A DNA stretch of 64,000 bases from Rhodococcus sp. ARC_M5. GTDB taxonomy: Bacteria > Actinomycetota > Actinomycetes > Mycobacteriales > Mycobacteriaceae. The notes below the pieces were generated by a model. The model ran no database searches, had not been told where the DNA came from, and saw only the letters and a list, made by a program, of their open reading frames with translations. Below are positions 25,271-33,715 of this stretch, in pieces. The stretch covers positions 34,133 to 98,132 of the forward strand of contig NZ_JALGQE010000015.1 in NCBI RefSeq assembly GCF_022810405.1, read 5' to 3'. Every line of letters begins with the position of its first letter. The stretch's first letter is position 1. Made by a program: the position numbers and the translations under genes.

Positions 25271-27360
25271 CGGATTGAGTTCGGATCGTGTCGGTCGACG
25301 AACTGATTTATCTGCTCACTCCGTTGCCGTAGTCGATGCTGCAGCAACGGAGGCAGCGACGGTGTTCGTTCGAGCTCGCGCTCGATATCGGAGCTCTCCG
25401 AACGCAACTCGTCGAGGTTGCCTGAGGTGAGCGCGACGTTGCGGCATTCGAGAGGTCGACAACCACCGAGCGTCGGCGCGTTCTGGCCCGAAAGGTTTTG
25501 TGCGCGTGTGCACAGTGCCTTGTCCGGATCGTAGACGCAGGTGGCGTATCGGCCTGGATAGATTGCTGGGTCGAATCGGCGTATCAAGCGGTCGTGCCGA
25601 CGCCGGTCGGTGACGACCTGTCCTTGGTATCGGATATTCGACTCGAGCTCGCTCAGACGTCGGCGGGCTTCGTCGGCGGCGGGTCCAACGAGATCGGTGT
25701 GTTCGTGGGCATCGATCATTGCCATCAGACCCTCCCCTCGGGCAAGGGCCTCCTCTGACTCGACTTCGGCGCGGAAACCGCTATCCGATGTGCCGGCGTA
25801 GCCCTCGAACATCTGGACAGCTTGGTGGCGATATTGAATTGCCCCGGCAATGGATCCGCCGGGTTGGCGTGCGATGAACCAGGCGAGTGTTCGTCTGAAC
25901 TGGCGGGTTGTCAGCCGCCACGTTTGGGCATTCACAGCCGGAATGTCCTCTGCGAGATCATGTGCGCGACAATAGCCATCGATCCAGGACACCAGATTGT
26001 TGATGTGGTCGTTCGTGGTCTTGGTCAAATTGACGTGAGCGGCGGTTTTGCCGATCCGCACAGCGGTGCCATGAGTTGAGGGTGCGAACAGCCGGGTTTC
26101 GTTACGGGGTTGGAGGAGTTCGAGGACCGCCACGGCGCGGGCGGCCGGAGCGCCGACAACCCAGGTCGCTTGCACTCCGGTGGGGTCGCGTTCACCTTTG
26201 AACGCCAGGCTGGTGATCATCCACCGGTAGGGCCTGCCGTGAGGGTCACGTTTGACGCTGATGCAGCCCCGCTGCAGATGCTTGATCTCGCTGTCACGCA
26301 TGCCGGACAGGAACGCGATGATCACGTAGCAGGCTGCGCTCAGCGCCGACAGCAGGTGCAAGATCCCGGCCTGCCGATCACGCCGATTGAACAGGATGCG
26401 GTCAATCCAGGGGGACCCGTTGATCCGCCCGTTGATCACCACGTCACACGAGACATCGTTGTCGACCCCGACCAGTCGAGCTGTGTCCTCGATGAGGTCA
26501 TGGTAAGTCCGCAAGGTCGAGCGATCGCATCCAAGCAGGCGGGACAGGTGGCGAAAGCTCGGTTGGCCGTTGTGTCCCGGTAGTGGGCGTTCTGCGTCAC
26601 GGTATTCAGCTAACAGATGGACCAGATCCTTCTCTACCCAACGCCTTGCCTCGGGCGGAACTACCCCTTCTTGCAATCGAACTCGTCGCCACTCGCGGTC
26701 TGCCGCGAGAATGTCCGATGCAAACTCATCGACGAACCGCAGACTCCAGGTGAGTAGGGGTCCGAGCACCGCCTCCGGAATTCTGGCGGTCGCGTTGTCT
26801 GGCCCGCTCCTGTCGCCGGACTCGCTCCAACCATCGATGTGGTACGGGTCGAAAGTCAGCTGATCGGTAACCATGAGTCCGCGGTAGCGATAGAGCGACC
26901 GAACCGAACTGCGATAGCGATCACGAACCGTGAGAGTGGGTTGCGTCGCGAGCAAATGCAGTTGGTACGCAATCAAATCGGAAGGTTGCAACTCCGATAG
27001 CAGCGGCTGGCGCAGGTTGGGTCGCGAAGCGAGCCAGGAGAAGAAGTGGCGGAGCGTGGGCAACATCGAGGCAATCGTCGCTACCTTCGGTAAGCCGCGT
27101 CCTCTGGCGGGTGCAGGCCCGCCCAGCAGCCCGATGAAAAGTTCTTTGGCCACGGTGCGATAGACAGACGGCACGGATGTGAAGTCGAGGATCAGAGCAA
27201 CATGATGTTGCTGAAAGAAAGCTGGACTGAGATCCCAGACGTCCTCTACGAATCGGGAAGCTCGGCTGAGTTCTGTCTCCGGGCGCACCGGCCGCCCGTT
27301 CAGTACGCATCGTTCGTCGAACGGGTGCGACGTCGACGGTTGAGGGTGGGCGTTGGTCAT
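25267..27360 (-). CDS. Tyrosine recombinase, third of the trio
   Basis: 697 aa from the ATG overlapping the upstream stop (ATGA; an ATG at 27372 is also in frame). Catalytic landmarks: Arg in FLSGMRDSEIKHL, a degenerate box II RQFRRTLAWF where the usual HxxR His is not evident, and the nucleophile Tyr in MFEGYAG after YRHQAVQ. The C-terminal part has clustered Cys (CVYDPDKALC, GGCRPLEC) that may bind zinc. Longest of the three; works with its neighbours in transposition. Confidence 0.85.
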   Translation of the reverse strand: MTNAHPQPSTSHPFDERCVLNGRPVRPETELSRASRFVEDVWDLSPAFFQQHHVALILDFTSVPSVYRTVAKELFIGLLGGPAPARGRGLPKVATIASMLPTLRHFFSWLASRPNLRQPLLSELQPSDLIAYQLHLLATQPTLTVRDRYRSSVRSLYRYRGLMVTDQLTFDPYHIDGWSESGDRSGPDNATARIPEAVLGPLLTWSLRFVDEFASDILAADREWRRVRLQEGVVPPEARRWVEKDLVHLLAEYRDAERPLPGHNGQPSFRHLSRLLGCDRSTLRTYHDLIEDTARLVGVDNDVSCDVVINGRINGSPWIDRILFNRRDRQAGILHLLSALSAACYVIIAFLSGMRDSEIKHLQRGCISVKRDPHGRPYRWMITSLAFKGERDPTGVQATWVVGAPAARAVAVLELLQPRNETRLFAPSTHGTAVRIGKTAAHVNLTKTTNDHINNLVSWIDGYCRAHDLAEDIPAVNAQTWRLTTRQFRRTLAWFIARQPGGSIAGAIQYRHQAVQMFEGYAGTSDSGFRAEVESEEALARGEGLMAMIDAHEHTDLVGPAADEARRRLSELESNIRYQGQVVTDRRRHDRLIRRFDPAIYPGRYATCVYDPDKALCTRAQNLSGQNAPTLGGCRPLECRNVALTSGNLDELRSESSDIERELERTPSLPPLLQHRLRQRSEQINQFVDRHDPNSIR

Positions 27361-29177
27361 GTTTGCTCCCATGGTGATTCGACGAGATCGAGAAGTGCAT
27401 CGGTGGGTTTGATCTCCGTTGCCGCCAGGATCTCGGACCGATTGAACTTCGAGAGAACGTCATGGCGGATGGCCGCCCACGTCGGTCCGTATCGGACCCA
27501 CCAATCGGCCTCCGACAGCTGATCGCGGCGGGCCGCCAGCGCATCGAGCAATCCGAGCAGTCCAGGAAGGTGATCAGGCGTGATCACGCAGTTTCCGCAG
27601 TGAAAGCAGTCGAGAAACGATGCGCGACAGCTTCTCCCGGTGGCGGGATGGTGGTCGTGATCCCGGCAGGCTGACCAGGCGGTATCGGCTGCGTCTGTGT
27701 GCGTCGGCGGGGTATCCCCGTGAGGATTGGTGGCGGAGCGTTCCGGCTGCACGTTCAGTGTGCCTCCTGCAACGTGCAGCGCCCGTCTGTGTGCTGCCAG
27801 AGCGCTCGATTCGGCGTCGCTGACGGCAGCCGCAACAACGGTGTGTGCCCATTCCTGTGTTGTCGGGTCTCCGCGTAGATAGTTCCGGAACAGAACCGGG
27901 ATGGTGTTGCTCCGGGCAGCGGACGGGAGGTGACCGCCGATCTGTTTGGTACGGCGCACGTCTGCCGTGGTCTTGATCCGGTTGCCGGTGACCGCAAGCG
28001 GAGCCGGGGGCGTTCCGTCGACGACGTCAGCGTGGAGGCAATGCCGGGTGCGCCATCCGGCAAGGTTGATTGCTGTCGCGGTCAGTTCGCGAGCGAATGG
28101 GTCGAAATGTTCTTCGATACCGCGAAGGCCGGTGTTGTGGCCGCTACGCCAGATCGACCAAACGGATGCGCTGCCAGAAGTGTTCCTGCTGCGAGTGGTC
28201 AGTTCGTGTAGCAGTAGGTAAAGACCGCCGGGATAGTGCAGTTCGCGACCCGGTGGCCCGATCTCCCACGTCGCGGTCTCGAACCATCGGTGATTGCCGC
28301 GGCGGCGTTTGATGACACGGACTTCGACGGCGCGTGTCTCCAGGATTCGGTGTTCCCAGGGGAGCTCTTTGATGGTTTCGATATTGCGGCCGGTCAGCGC
28401 CACCATCAACACGAGCATTGGCGCGAGGTCCCGGATCGTCATATAGAGCCGGCTCGCAAGCTCCAGTCTGACGACGTGCGCGCTGAAGCTCCGGCTCGGG
28501 GGTACGACTCCTGATTCCGCAATCGCGACGAGCTCTTTGTCGCCCTCCAAGCCTTCCTGTTCACCCGTTTGTCCTATTGCAGCTTCCGAGAGTCGAATTC
28601 GATCGCGCAATGCGGTGATGTCTGACCGAGCGGCTGAGAGAATACGATCGAACTCTCCGTCCGAGTAGCCAGGTTGGCCAATCCGGGTCTGCCCGATTTG
28701 GCGGCAGGTGTAGTCGATCACTGATGAATTCACCGTATCGACCAGCGGTGGCAACGTCAGGAACTGTCCGAAAAGTGCGATGCCTCGCCAGGCGTAGACG
28801 TCCTTCTGCGTGATTCTGCGCTGGTTGTAGACAGATTGGAGGTGGGCGGTCTCCAGCAACGGTGGTCCGGTCGGTGGATCCGGCAGTTCCGAGAGGGATC
28901 GCAGCATGGATCGCACCCTCGTAACCAGTCCCTTCGCTGAGCTGAGCGTCCTGCTGCGTCCCGTCGCCCCGAGGGCAAGGGCCAGAGCCTCTGCAACTGC
29001 CGTGTGCCAACCGGGCAGCGCCATCTTCGCGACGTCCACCAGCAGAGTCCGGCCGTCTTCACCATCGAATCGGACCGTGAGGCCGGAGGCGATGGCGTGT
29101 TCGCCTTCGGTCGGTGTGTACGGGCCAGATGGGAGCATCGCGCGGCGCCCGGTGCCGGTACTGCCGCGACCGTTCAC
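27357..29177 (-). CDS. tnpB: Tyrosine recombinase, second of the trio (TnpB-like)
   Basis: 606 aa. GTG start overlaps the upstream stop. Box I Arg in VALTGRNIETIKEL; box II-like WRTRHCLHADV; GGHLPSAARSNT followed by FRNYLRGD with the likely Tyr. A Cys cluster near the C-terminus (SCRASFLDCFHCGNC) suggests a zinc knuckle, as in Tn554 TnpB relatives. Size matches Tn554 TnpB (about 630 aa). Confidence 0.83.
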   Translation of the reverse strand: MNGRGSTGTGRRAMLPSGPYTPTEGEHAIASGLTVRFDGEDGRTLLVDVAKMALPGWHTAVAEALALALGATGRSRTLSSAKGLVTRVRSMLRSLSELPDPPTGPPLLETAHLQSVYNQRRITQKDVYAWRGIALFGQFLTLPPLVDTVNSSVIDYTCRQIGQTRIGQPGYSDGEFDRILSAARSDITALRDRIRLSEAAIGQTGEQEGLEGDKELVAIAESGVVPPSRSFSAHVVRLELASRLYMTIRDLAPMLVLMVALTGRNIETIKELPWEHRILETRAVEVRVIKRRRGNHRWFETATWEIGPPGRELHYPGGLYLLLHELTTRSRNTSGSASVWSIWRSGHNTGLRGIEEHFDPFARELTATAINLAGWRTRHCLHADVVDGTPPAPLAVTGNRIKTTADVRRTKQIGGHLPSAARSNTIPVLFRNYLRGDPTTQEWAHTVVAAAVSDAESSALAAHRRALHVAGGTLNVQPERSATNPHGDTPPTHTDAADTAWSACRDHDHHPATGRSCRASFLDCFHCGNCVITPDHLPGLLGLLDALAARRDQLSEADWWVRYGPTWAAIRHDVLSKFNRSEILAATEIKPTDALLDLVESPWEQT

Positions 29178-30697
29178 TGTGTTTTGTTCTCAGTGGCGAC
29201 GTCGAAGACGTCGAGTGGAGTGTCGCGGGGATCTTCCCATGTGTTGGGCACCAACATCATTCGCGTTTCCATTTCCAATTCCGACAGCGCGTGTAAGTAG
29301 ATCTGTGTTGTCACCACGGAGCGGTGTCCGAGGCGACGTCGCACCCAGTCCAGAGGGTCACCGAAGATCTGTGTCCATTGCCCTCGCTGTTCGGCAGTCA
29401 TTTCGGTCATCGCGCTGATATGTCCGCGCTGTAGCTGTTCCAGAGTCACCACCGCGAACGTGTGCCGCAGGAGGTGAGCATGTGCAGTCAGAGGAACTCC
29501 TGCTCGACGACACCGTGTGTTGGCGACTGCGAACATGTCTTTCCAGGTCGAGACCGCGATGGGGGTGCCGAACTCCGACAGCCAGAACGCGGCCGGCGTC
29601 AAGCCATCGGGCCCGTCGATGAGCAAGCGGCGTCGTTCGTCGGCATCGAGGTTGGAAACTTTCACGGTCGATCGCAGACCGGACCGAGTCTGTACGACGA
29701 CCGGCGAATGCGGATCAGGGATCACGAGCGGGCGGCGAACCTGTTCGTACCGTCCGCAGGCGCGTGCGCGGGCGATGACCTCCGCGCGATCGAGTGTCGC
29801 GTACCCGATCAGGTCGGCGATCACGGATTCAGGAACGTAGACTCGGCGGGCCGAACGACCTTTGGCGATGGCCGTCGGCAGCCAAAAACGTTGATAGCCC
29901 CCGAGACCGCGAGCTGTTGGCACATCGAATACCGTCAGCGCCGCTTGCTCGGACAACCGCATGCCGGTGCGCACCATCAAGTCGCAGAATGATGCATTGC
30001 GCGCCGCCCAGCGACCGCGAAACCCGGTGTCGTGGACACCGTCGGCGCGATATCCGCGAATCCCGACATCGCGCCATAAACGGTAGGACTGGGGTGGGAG
30101 CCACTCGATACGATCCGTCGCGGCATCGTGCGAGTAGGTTGCCGGTGTTGTGGTCGAAGAGTCATGACGGACGAGGCCCGCGCCGAACGGCATTGGTCGT
30201 CGAACTCTCTGCGGCACAGGGTTGTTCAATATATGGCCCGCGCGGACCTGCCATCGATAGAACTTGTCGACTGCGGCAACCTCTCGGTCCCATGTCGCAC
30301 CTTGTATGTGCGGCCCTTGAGAGTCGATCCTGCGCCAGCGCCAGTACGCCAGATGGTCAGCCTCGTTGACGTCGCACCAACGAGCTCTGTCTCGTGAGAC
30401 AGCAACGAAGTTCAAAAACGCGGCTAGATCGCGGGCGTAGCCCACCTGGGTGTGGCGCGCCTTCGCCTGCATATCGACTGATCTGAAGAAGGCATTCAAC
30501 TCGATGTCATACTCAAATGATGGGTCAATGAGGAACGGCGTGCCGGCCACCAACTCTGGCCGCGCGAACCCAGGCCACTCCAAATTTGTGTCCGGCACCG
30601 CTGGCCGCGGCACCAACTCGTGTGGAGTGATACAAACACGCCAACCAGGTCTCGGCATGGTGGGCAACAGTACGTGGACATCTGTCCATCCGTGCAC
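29174..30697 (-). CDS. tnpA: Tyrosine recombinase, first of the trio (TnpA-like)
   Basis: 507 aa. A SAM-like N-terminal domain (about 75-170) precedes a canonical catalytic domain: MVRTGMRLSEQAAL (Arg I), HLLRHTFAVV (HxxR), LGHRSVVTTQIYLH (GH...Tyr). All five catalytic positions look intact, so this is the most orthodox of the three. GTG start at 30697 chosen; an ATG at 30658 is possible and no ribosome site is decisive. First gene of the overlapping set. Confidence 0.88.
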   Translation of the reverse strand: MHGWTDVHVLLPTMPRPGWRVCITPHELVPRPAVPDTNLEWPGFARPELVAGTPFLIDPSFEYDIELNAFFRSVDMQAKARHTQVGYARDLAAFLNFVAVSRDRARWCDVNEADHLAYWRWRRIDSQGPHIQGATWDREVAAVDKFYRWQVRAGHILNNPVPQRVRRPMPFGAGLVRHDSSTTTPATYSHDAATDRIEWLPPQSYRLWRDVGIRGYRADGVHDTGFRGRWAARNASFCDLMVRTGMRLSEQAALTVFDVPTARGLGGYQRFWLPTAIAKGRSARRVYVPESVIADLIGYATLDRAEVIARARACGRYEQVRRPLVIPDPHSPVVVQTRSGLRSTVKVSNLDADERRRLLIDGPDGLTPAAFWLSEFGTPIAVSTWKDMFAVANTRCRRAGVPLTAHAHLLRHTFAVVTLEQLQRGHISAMTEMTAEQRGQWTQIFGDPLDWVRRRLGHRSVVTTQIYLHALSELEMETRMMLVPNTWEDPRDTPLDVFDVATENKTQ

Positions 30698-30783
30698 AAA
30701 ACGTGGCGCTCACCGTCGCGGGGTCGTCCGGAGGATCCTTCCGAGACGGGGTGCCTCTCAAAGTCCGCTCGGAGGGGCTCGCG

Positions 30784-30945
30784 ATGGACGTCAAGGCCCC
30801 CGGCCTGCTTCATGCGTGGGTGAAAACAACACGCGGACAGTGGCTTTGCTGTTTGAGCTTCGACATACCGATCGGAAACGGCAAGGGCTTCCTTCGCCTG
30901 GAACAACAGTGGTGCCCCGCCGAAGCGGCAACCCCGGTCGCCTGA
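30784..30945 (+). CDS. Small unknown backbone protein
   Basis: 53 aa from an ATG with GGAGGGG 6 nt upstream (a GTG at 30703 gives 80 aa). KAPGLLHAWVKTTRGQWLC and LRLEQQWCPAEA look like conserved protein with aromatic and Cys residues. Family not named. It ends just ahead of the tandem palindromes. Confidence 0.55.
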   Translation: MDVKAPGLLHAWVKTTRGQWLCCLSFDIPIGNGKGFLRLEQQWCPAEAATPVA

Positions 30946-30958
30946 TCGAAGCGCCTAA

Positions 30959-30976
30959 CGTCAAGATATCTTGACG
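30959..30976. promoter_or_regulatory. 18-bp palindrome, copy 1
   Basis: CGTCAAGATATCTTGACG, perfect. Its right arm TTGACG (30971-30976) is the likely -35 of the gene at 31006. Confidence 0.8.
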
Positions 30977-30985
30977 AAACGGAAG

Positions 30986-31003
30986 CGTCAAGATATCTTG
31001 ACG
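30986..31003. promoter_or_regulatory. 18-bp palindrome, copy 2, with leaderless -10
   Basis: CGTCAAGATATCTTGACG, perfect, 27 bp from copy 1. TATCTT (30994-30999) lies 17 bp after the TTGACG of copy 1 and 6 nt before the ATG at 31006. A protein bound to both sites would cover the whole promoter. Confidence 0.8.
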
Positions 31004-31005
31004 AT

Positions 31006-31392
31006 ATGGAATCCGAGAAGGCCCTCACTCCGACCGAGCTGACCGAGCTCTACGTCGAATACAAGGCTGCGCTGCTCGATGTCGAACTCGCGGAAACGTT
31101 GCGGGACAGTGGAAGCAGGGACGCCGCAATCTGGGAGTCGAACTCCGAGAAGCGGGTGGCCGACGCTGTCTCCGACGTCGACGCGCTCGAAATCAATGCC
31201 TACCTGGCCTCGACGATGATCGCTGACCGCTACGCCATCATCGGACGCCTCCGCAGCCAGGAGCGGCCGGTGCCGTGGTCGAAGATCGGCGAGATCCTCG
31301 GCATGAGCAAGCAAGCCGCACAGCAGTGGTACGACACCTACAACCTGCGACCCCGCATTGAAAACCCCACCCGCAAAGCGGGTCCGTCCTGA
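31006..31392 (+). CDS. Predicted HTH regulator with leaderless start
   Basis: 128 aa. A long helical N-terminus is followed by a C-terminal HTH (about 93-115, SKIGEILGMSKQAAQQWYDTY). No ribosome site: the ATG is 7 nt after a -10 inside a palindrome, so the transcript should be leaderless. The promoter is built of two copies of the CGTCAAGATATCTTGACG palindrome, so autoregulation by this protein is a plausible but untested idea; ParB nearby is the other candidate binder. Confidence 0.65.
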   Translation: MESEKALTPTELTELYVEYKAALLDVELAETLRDSGSRDAAIWESNSEKRVADAVSDVDALEINAYLASTMIADRYAIIGRLRSQERPVPWSKIGEILGMSKQAAQQWYDTYNLRPRIENPTRKAGPS

Positions 31393-31490
31393 GCGCAGGC
31401 ATGGTTCGCCCTGTGATGCGAAACGGGTCGGCGGCAATACGGACCTTGGTGTCGGGCGCTGAGTAGTTTCCACGAAAAGTGTTGCAGCAC

Positions 31491-31524
31491 TTGACCGTAC
31501 AGCGAAACGCTGTAAGGTTGGGGT
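31491..31524 (+). promoter_or_regulatory. Leaderless promoter with TACAGCG/CGCTGTA operator
   Basis: TTGACC (31491-31496), 16 bp, TAAGGT (31513-31518), 6 nt, ATG at 31525. The palindrome TACAGCG-AAA-CGCTGTA (31498-31514) fills the spacer, so a bound repressor would block RNA polymerase. Confidence 0.75.
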
Positions 31525-31908
31525 ATGGAAGAAACACGCAAGGATCTGACCGCGATCACCTCCGAGTTCGGAGACGAACGAGCCGACGGCCGGGTGGGGG
31601 TGACGATCCGCTGCGTCGACGGAGATATCGACTTCCTTTCGGCAACAACCGATTCCGATTCCTGGACCCGTGCCGCGTCGGTCGAATTGTTGACCGCGCA
31701 CGGCTACGAGGTGATCGGGGACTGGTCCGACATCGGCACAGACGATCCCATCTGGGAGGCCACCGTGACTCGGACCGGGCCGCAGGCCGACGTCGCTACC
31801 GACATCTTCGGTGAATTCACCGCTGTCGAGTGCGACCCCGAGCAGGCGGTCGAGTGGCTGTTCGGCATCGAATGCGACGACGACTGCCCGGAGTGCAACC
31901 CAGCGTGA
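31525..31908 (+). CDS. Acidic unknown protein with C-terminal Cys cluster
   Basis: 127 aa, strongly acidic. It ends FGIECDDDCPECNPA, a CxxxCxxC-like cluster that could bind metal. No family recognised. Leaderless start under the TACAGCG/CGCTGTA operator; lies ahead of parB, separated by a hairpin. Confidence 0.55.
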   Translation: MEETRKDLTAITSEFGDERADGRVGVTIRCVDGDIDFLSATTDSDSWTRAASVELLTAHGYEVIGDWSDIGTDDPIWEATVTRTGPQADVATDIFGEFTAVECDPEQAVEWLFGIECDDDCPECNPA

Positions 31909-31929
31909 CCGACCGGCCCGAATCGACGA

Positions 31930-31960
31930 GGCACCGGGCAGCTGGAATCTGCCCGGTGCC
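31930..31960. terminator. Hairpin between the 127-aa gene and parB
   Basis: GGCACCGGGCAG (31930-31941) pairs perfectly with CTGCCCGGTGCC (31949-31960), 7-nt loop. Terminator or attenuator 36 bp before the parB ATG. Confidence 0.6.
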
Positions 31961-31996
31961 CACCGCATCACATCACACCAGGGGAGAGAGAAACCA

Positions 31997-33631
31997 ATGA
32001 CCATCACCATGCCCGCACCGGCCTCCACCGGCTACACCCTCGTCGACGCCGATCCGAACGAGCTCGACATCACCGCCAACGTCCGCACCGGCGTCGACAT
32101 CACCGCGGCACCCGAGTTCATCGCCTCCATCACCGAACTCGGCGTCCGCCAGGCCGTGCTTGCAGTGCGCCGCGCAGACGGGACCCTCGCCGTTCACGAC
32201 GGGCAACGCCGCGTCCTCGCCGCCCGAGAAGCCGGCCTCACCTCCATCCCGGTGATGGTTCGTGATCAGACCGCCGACGAGCGGGCAGCAGGCATCGAGC
32301 GCATCACCGAGCAGATCAACCTCAACGACCAGCGCGAAGCCCTCACCAAGGGCCAACACGCCGCAGGCGTCGCCGAGCTGCTCGACCTGGGACTGAACGT
32401 GCAGAAGGTCGCGACAGCGCTGCACGTCCCCAAGTCGTACGTCGAGCAGGCCGGTCGCGCAGGACGATCCGAGCGCGCCCGCCAGCAGCTCGACGACCGT
32501 CAGCTCACCCTCGAAGGGGCCGCGATTCTGGCAGATCTCGAAGACGCAACCGAGATCGAGCCGTGGGTCACCGACGCTGTGGAGAGAGTCTTCGAGTTCG
32601 GCTACGGCATCGAGAACCGTCTCGCTACCATCAAGCGTCGAGTCGACGAACGAGCAGCCACGCGAGTTGCCGCCGCCGACCACATCGCACGCGGATTCAC
32701 CCTGCTCCACGACGAACCGTCCACCAGCGAGGGGGAGTGGTTCTCCCCCGTAGACCTACGTACCGCCGACGGCGGCGCGGTCCCGGCCGACGCACCCGAG
32801 CAGGCACCGCACCTGTGGCATATCCACGTCCACGCGACCGGTGCCATCTGGGTCGACAAGGCAACCCGTGTCGAGGTCACCGAAGACGACATCGACTTCG
32901 ACACCGAGGACGACGACGACGCCGAACCCAACGGCGAGCGGCGGCACGCCAACACTGTCGAGAAAGTGCCCGGCTGGAGCTACGAGTTCTTCCTCCATCA
33001 CGACAACCGCGCTGCGGCTGGCCTCGAACTCGCACCCGAGCGAATCGCCGCCAACGGCTCATCCGAGGACGATGCTCAGGACGGGCTGACCCCGGCCCAA
33101 CGCAAGGCAGCGCGCGCCGAAGCCGAACGCCTCGAGAAAGAGCGGGCCGAGCGTCGAAAGGTCAAGGTACTCAACCGTGCCGGAGCGACCGCGACCGAAG
33201 CCCGTCGTACGTTCCTCACCGGCCTGCTTTCACGCAAGGACGTCCCGAAGAACGCCACCAAGTGGATGGTGAGGGTGCTGGCCACCCACGGTGATGTGTT
33301 CACCGAATCCAAATGTGGGGAGCGCTATGCCGACATCATGGGCTCCCCGCTACGCGAGGTACCGCAGAAAGCCGACAGTGCCACCGTTGCGCGTGCAGAG
33401 GTGCTGCTCCTCGCCCGTGTGCTCACCGCGTTCGAGGCCCGACTCACCGGGCCCCAGGACGCCAAGGACTACTGGCGGTTCTCCGCCAAGCACTACCGAG
33501 GCATGGTCGGCATCGACAGCTACCTGACCTTCCTCGCCGACAGCGGGCACACCTTGACCCCTGTCGAGCAGGCCGCAATCGGCAACATCACCGTCGACGA
33601 CGCCTACGCCGCCGTTGACGACGACGCTTGA
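31997..33631 (+). CDS. parB: ParB/Spo0J-family partition protein
   Basis: 544 aa, longer than chromosomal ParB (about 350). The N-terminal CTPase fold has VHDGQRRVLAAREAG (GxRR motif) and ITEQINLNDQREALT (the ENxxR-like arginine motif). An HTH follows (about 130-150, NVQKVATALHVPKSYVEQAG). An acidic insert (about 285-310) and a Lys/Arg/Glu coiled stretch precede a helical C-terminal domain. GGGGAGAG gives the ATG. No parA is present in the window. The palindromes at 30959-31003 and elsewhere are candidate parS sites. Confidence 0.85.
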   Translation: MTITMPAPASTGYTLVDADPNELDITANVRTGVDITAAPEFIASITELGVRQAVLAVRRADGTLAVHDGQRRVLAAREAGLTSIPVMVRDQTADERAAGIERITEQINLNDQREALTKGQHAAGVAELLDLGLNVQKVATALHVPKSYVEQAGRAGRSERARQQLDDRQLTLEGAAILADLEDATEIEPWVTDAVERVFEFGYGIENRLATIKRRVDERAATRVAAADHIARGFTLLHDEPSTSEGEWFSPVDLRTADGGAVPADAPEQAPHLWHIHVHATGAIWVDKATRVEVTEDDIDFDTEDDDDAEPNGERRHANTVEKVPGWSYEFFLHHDNRAAAGLELAPERIAANGSSEDDAQDGLTPAQRKAARAEAERLEKERAERRKVKVLNRAGATATEARRTFLTGLLSRKDVPKNATKWMVRVLATHGDVFTESKCGERYADIMGSPLREVPQKADSATVARAEVLLLARVLTAFEARLTGPQDAKDYWRFSAKHYRGMVGIDSYLTFLADSGHTLTPVEQAAIGNITVDDAYAAVDDDA

Positions 33632-33646
33632 CCGAAACCCCCATGG

Positions 33647-33674
33647 GCCCCGACCATCACCCGATGGCCGGGGC
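33647..33674. terminator. Hairpin downstream of parB
   Basis: GCCCCGACCATC pairs with GATGGCCGGGGC (one mismatch, ACCC loop) between the converging parB and DUF2971 genes. Confidence 0.6.
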
Positions 33675-33684
33675 TCCTCGCGTT

Positions 33685-33702
33685 CGTCAAGATATGTTGA
33701 CG
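33685..33702. promoter_or_regulatory. 18-bp palindrome, copy 3 (one mismatch)
   Basis: CGTCAAGATATGTTGACG, between the converging parB and DUF2971 genes; not at a promoter. Confidence 0.65.
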
Positions 33703-33715
33703 AATAGTTGGTGTG

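Larger units (their letters stand above)
24836..30697 (-). mobile_element. Tn554-like site-specific transposon module
   Basis: Four genes on one strand, each overlapping the next by 4 nt: recombinases of 507, 606 and 697 aa and a DUF6262 protein. Tn554 has tnpA, tnpB and tnpC; a third recombinase is added here. Such elements lack terminal inverted repeats and target duplications, and I could not define the ends by eye. No cargo gene is evident inside the recognised unit. Confidence 0.75.
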
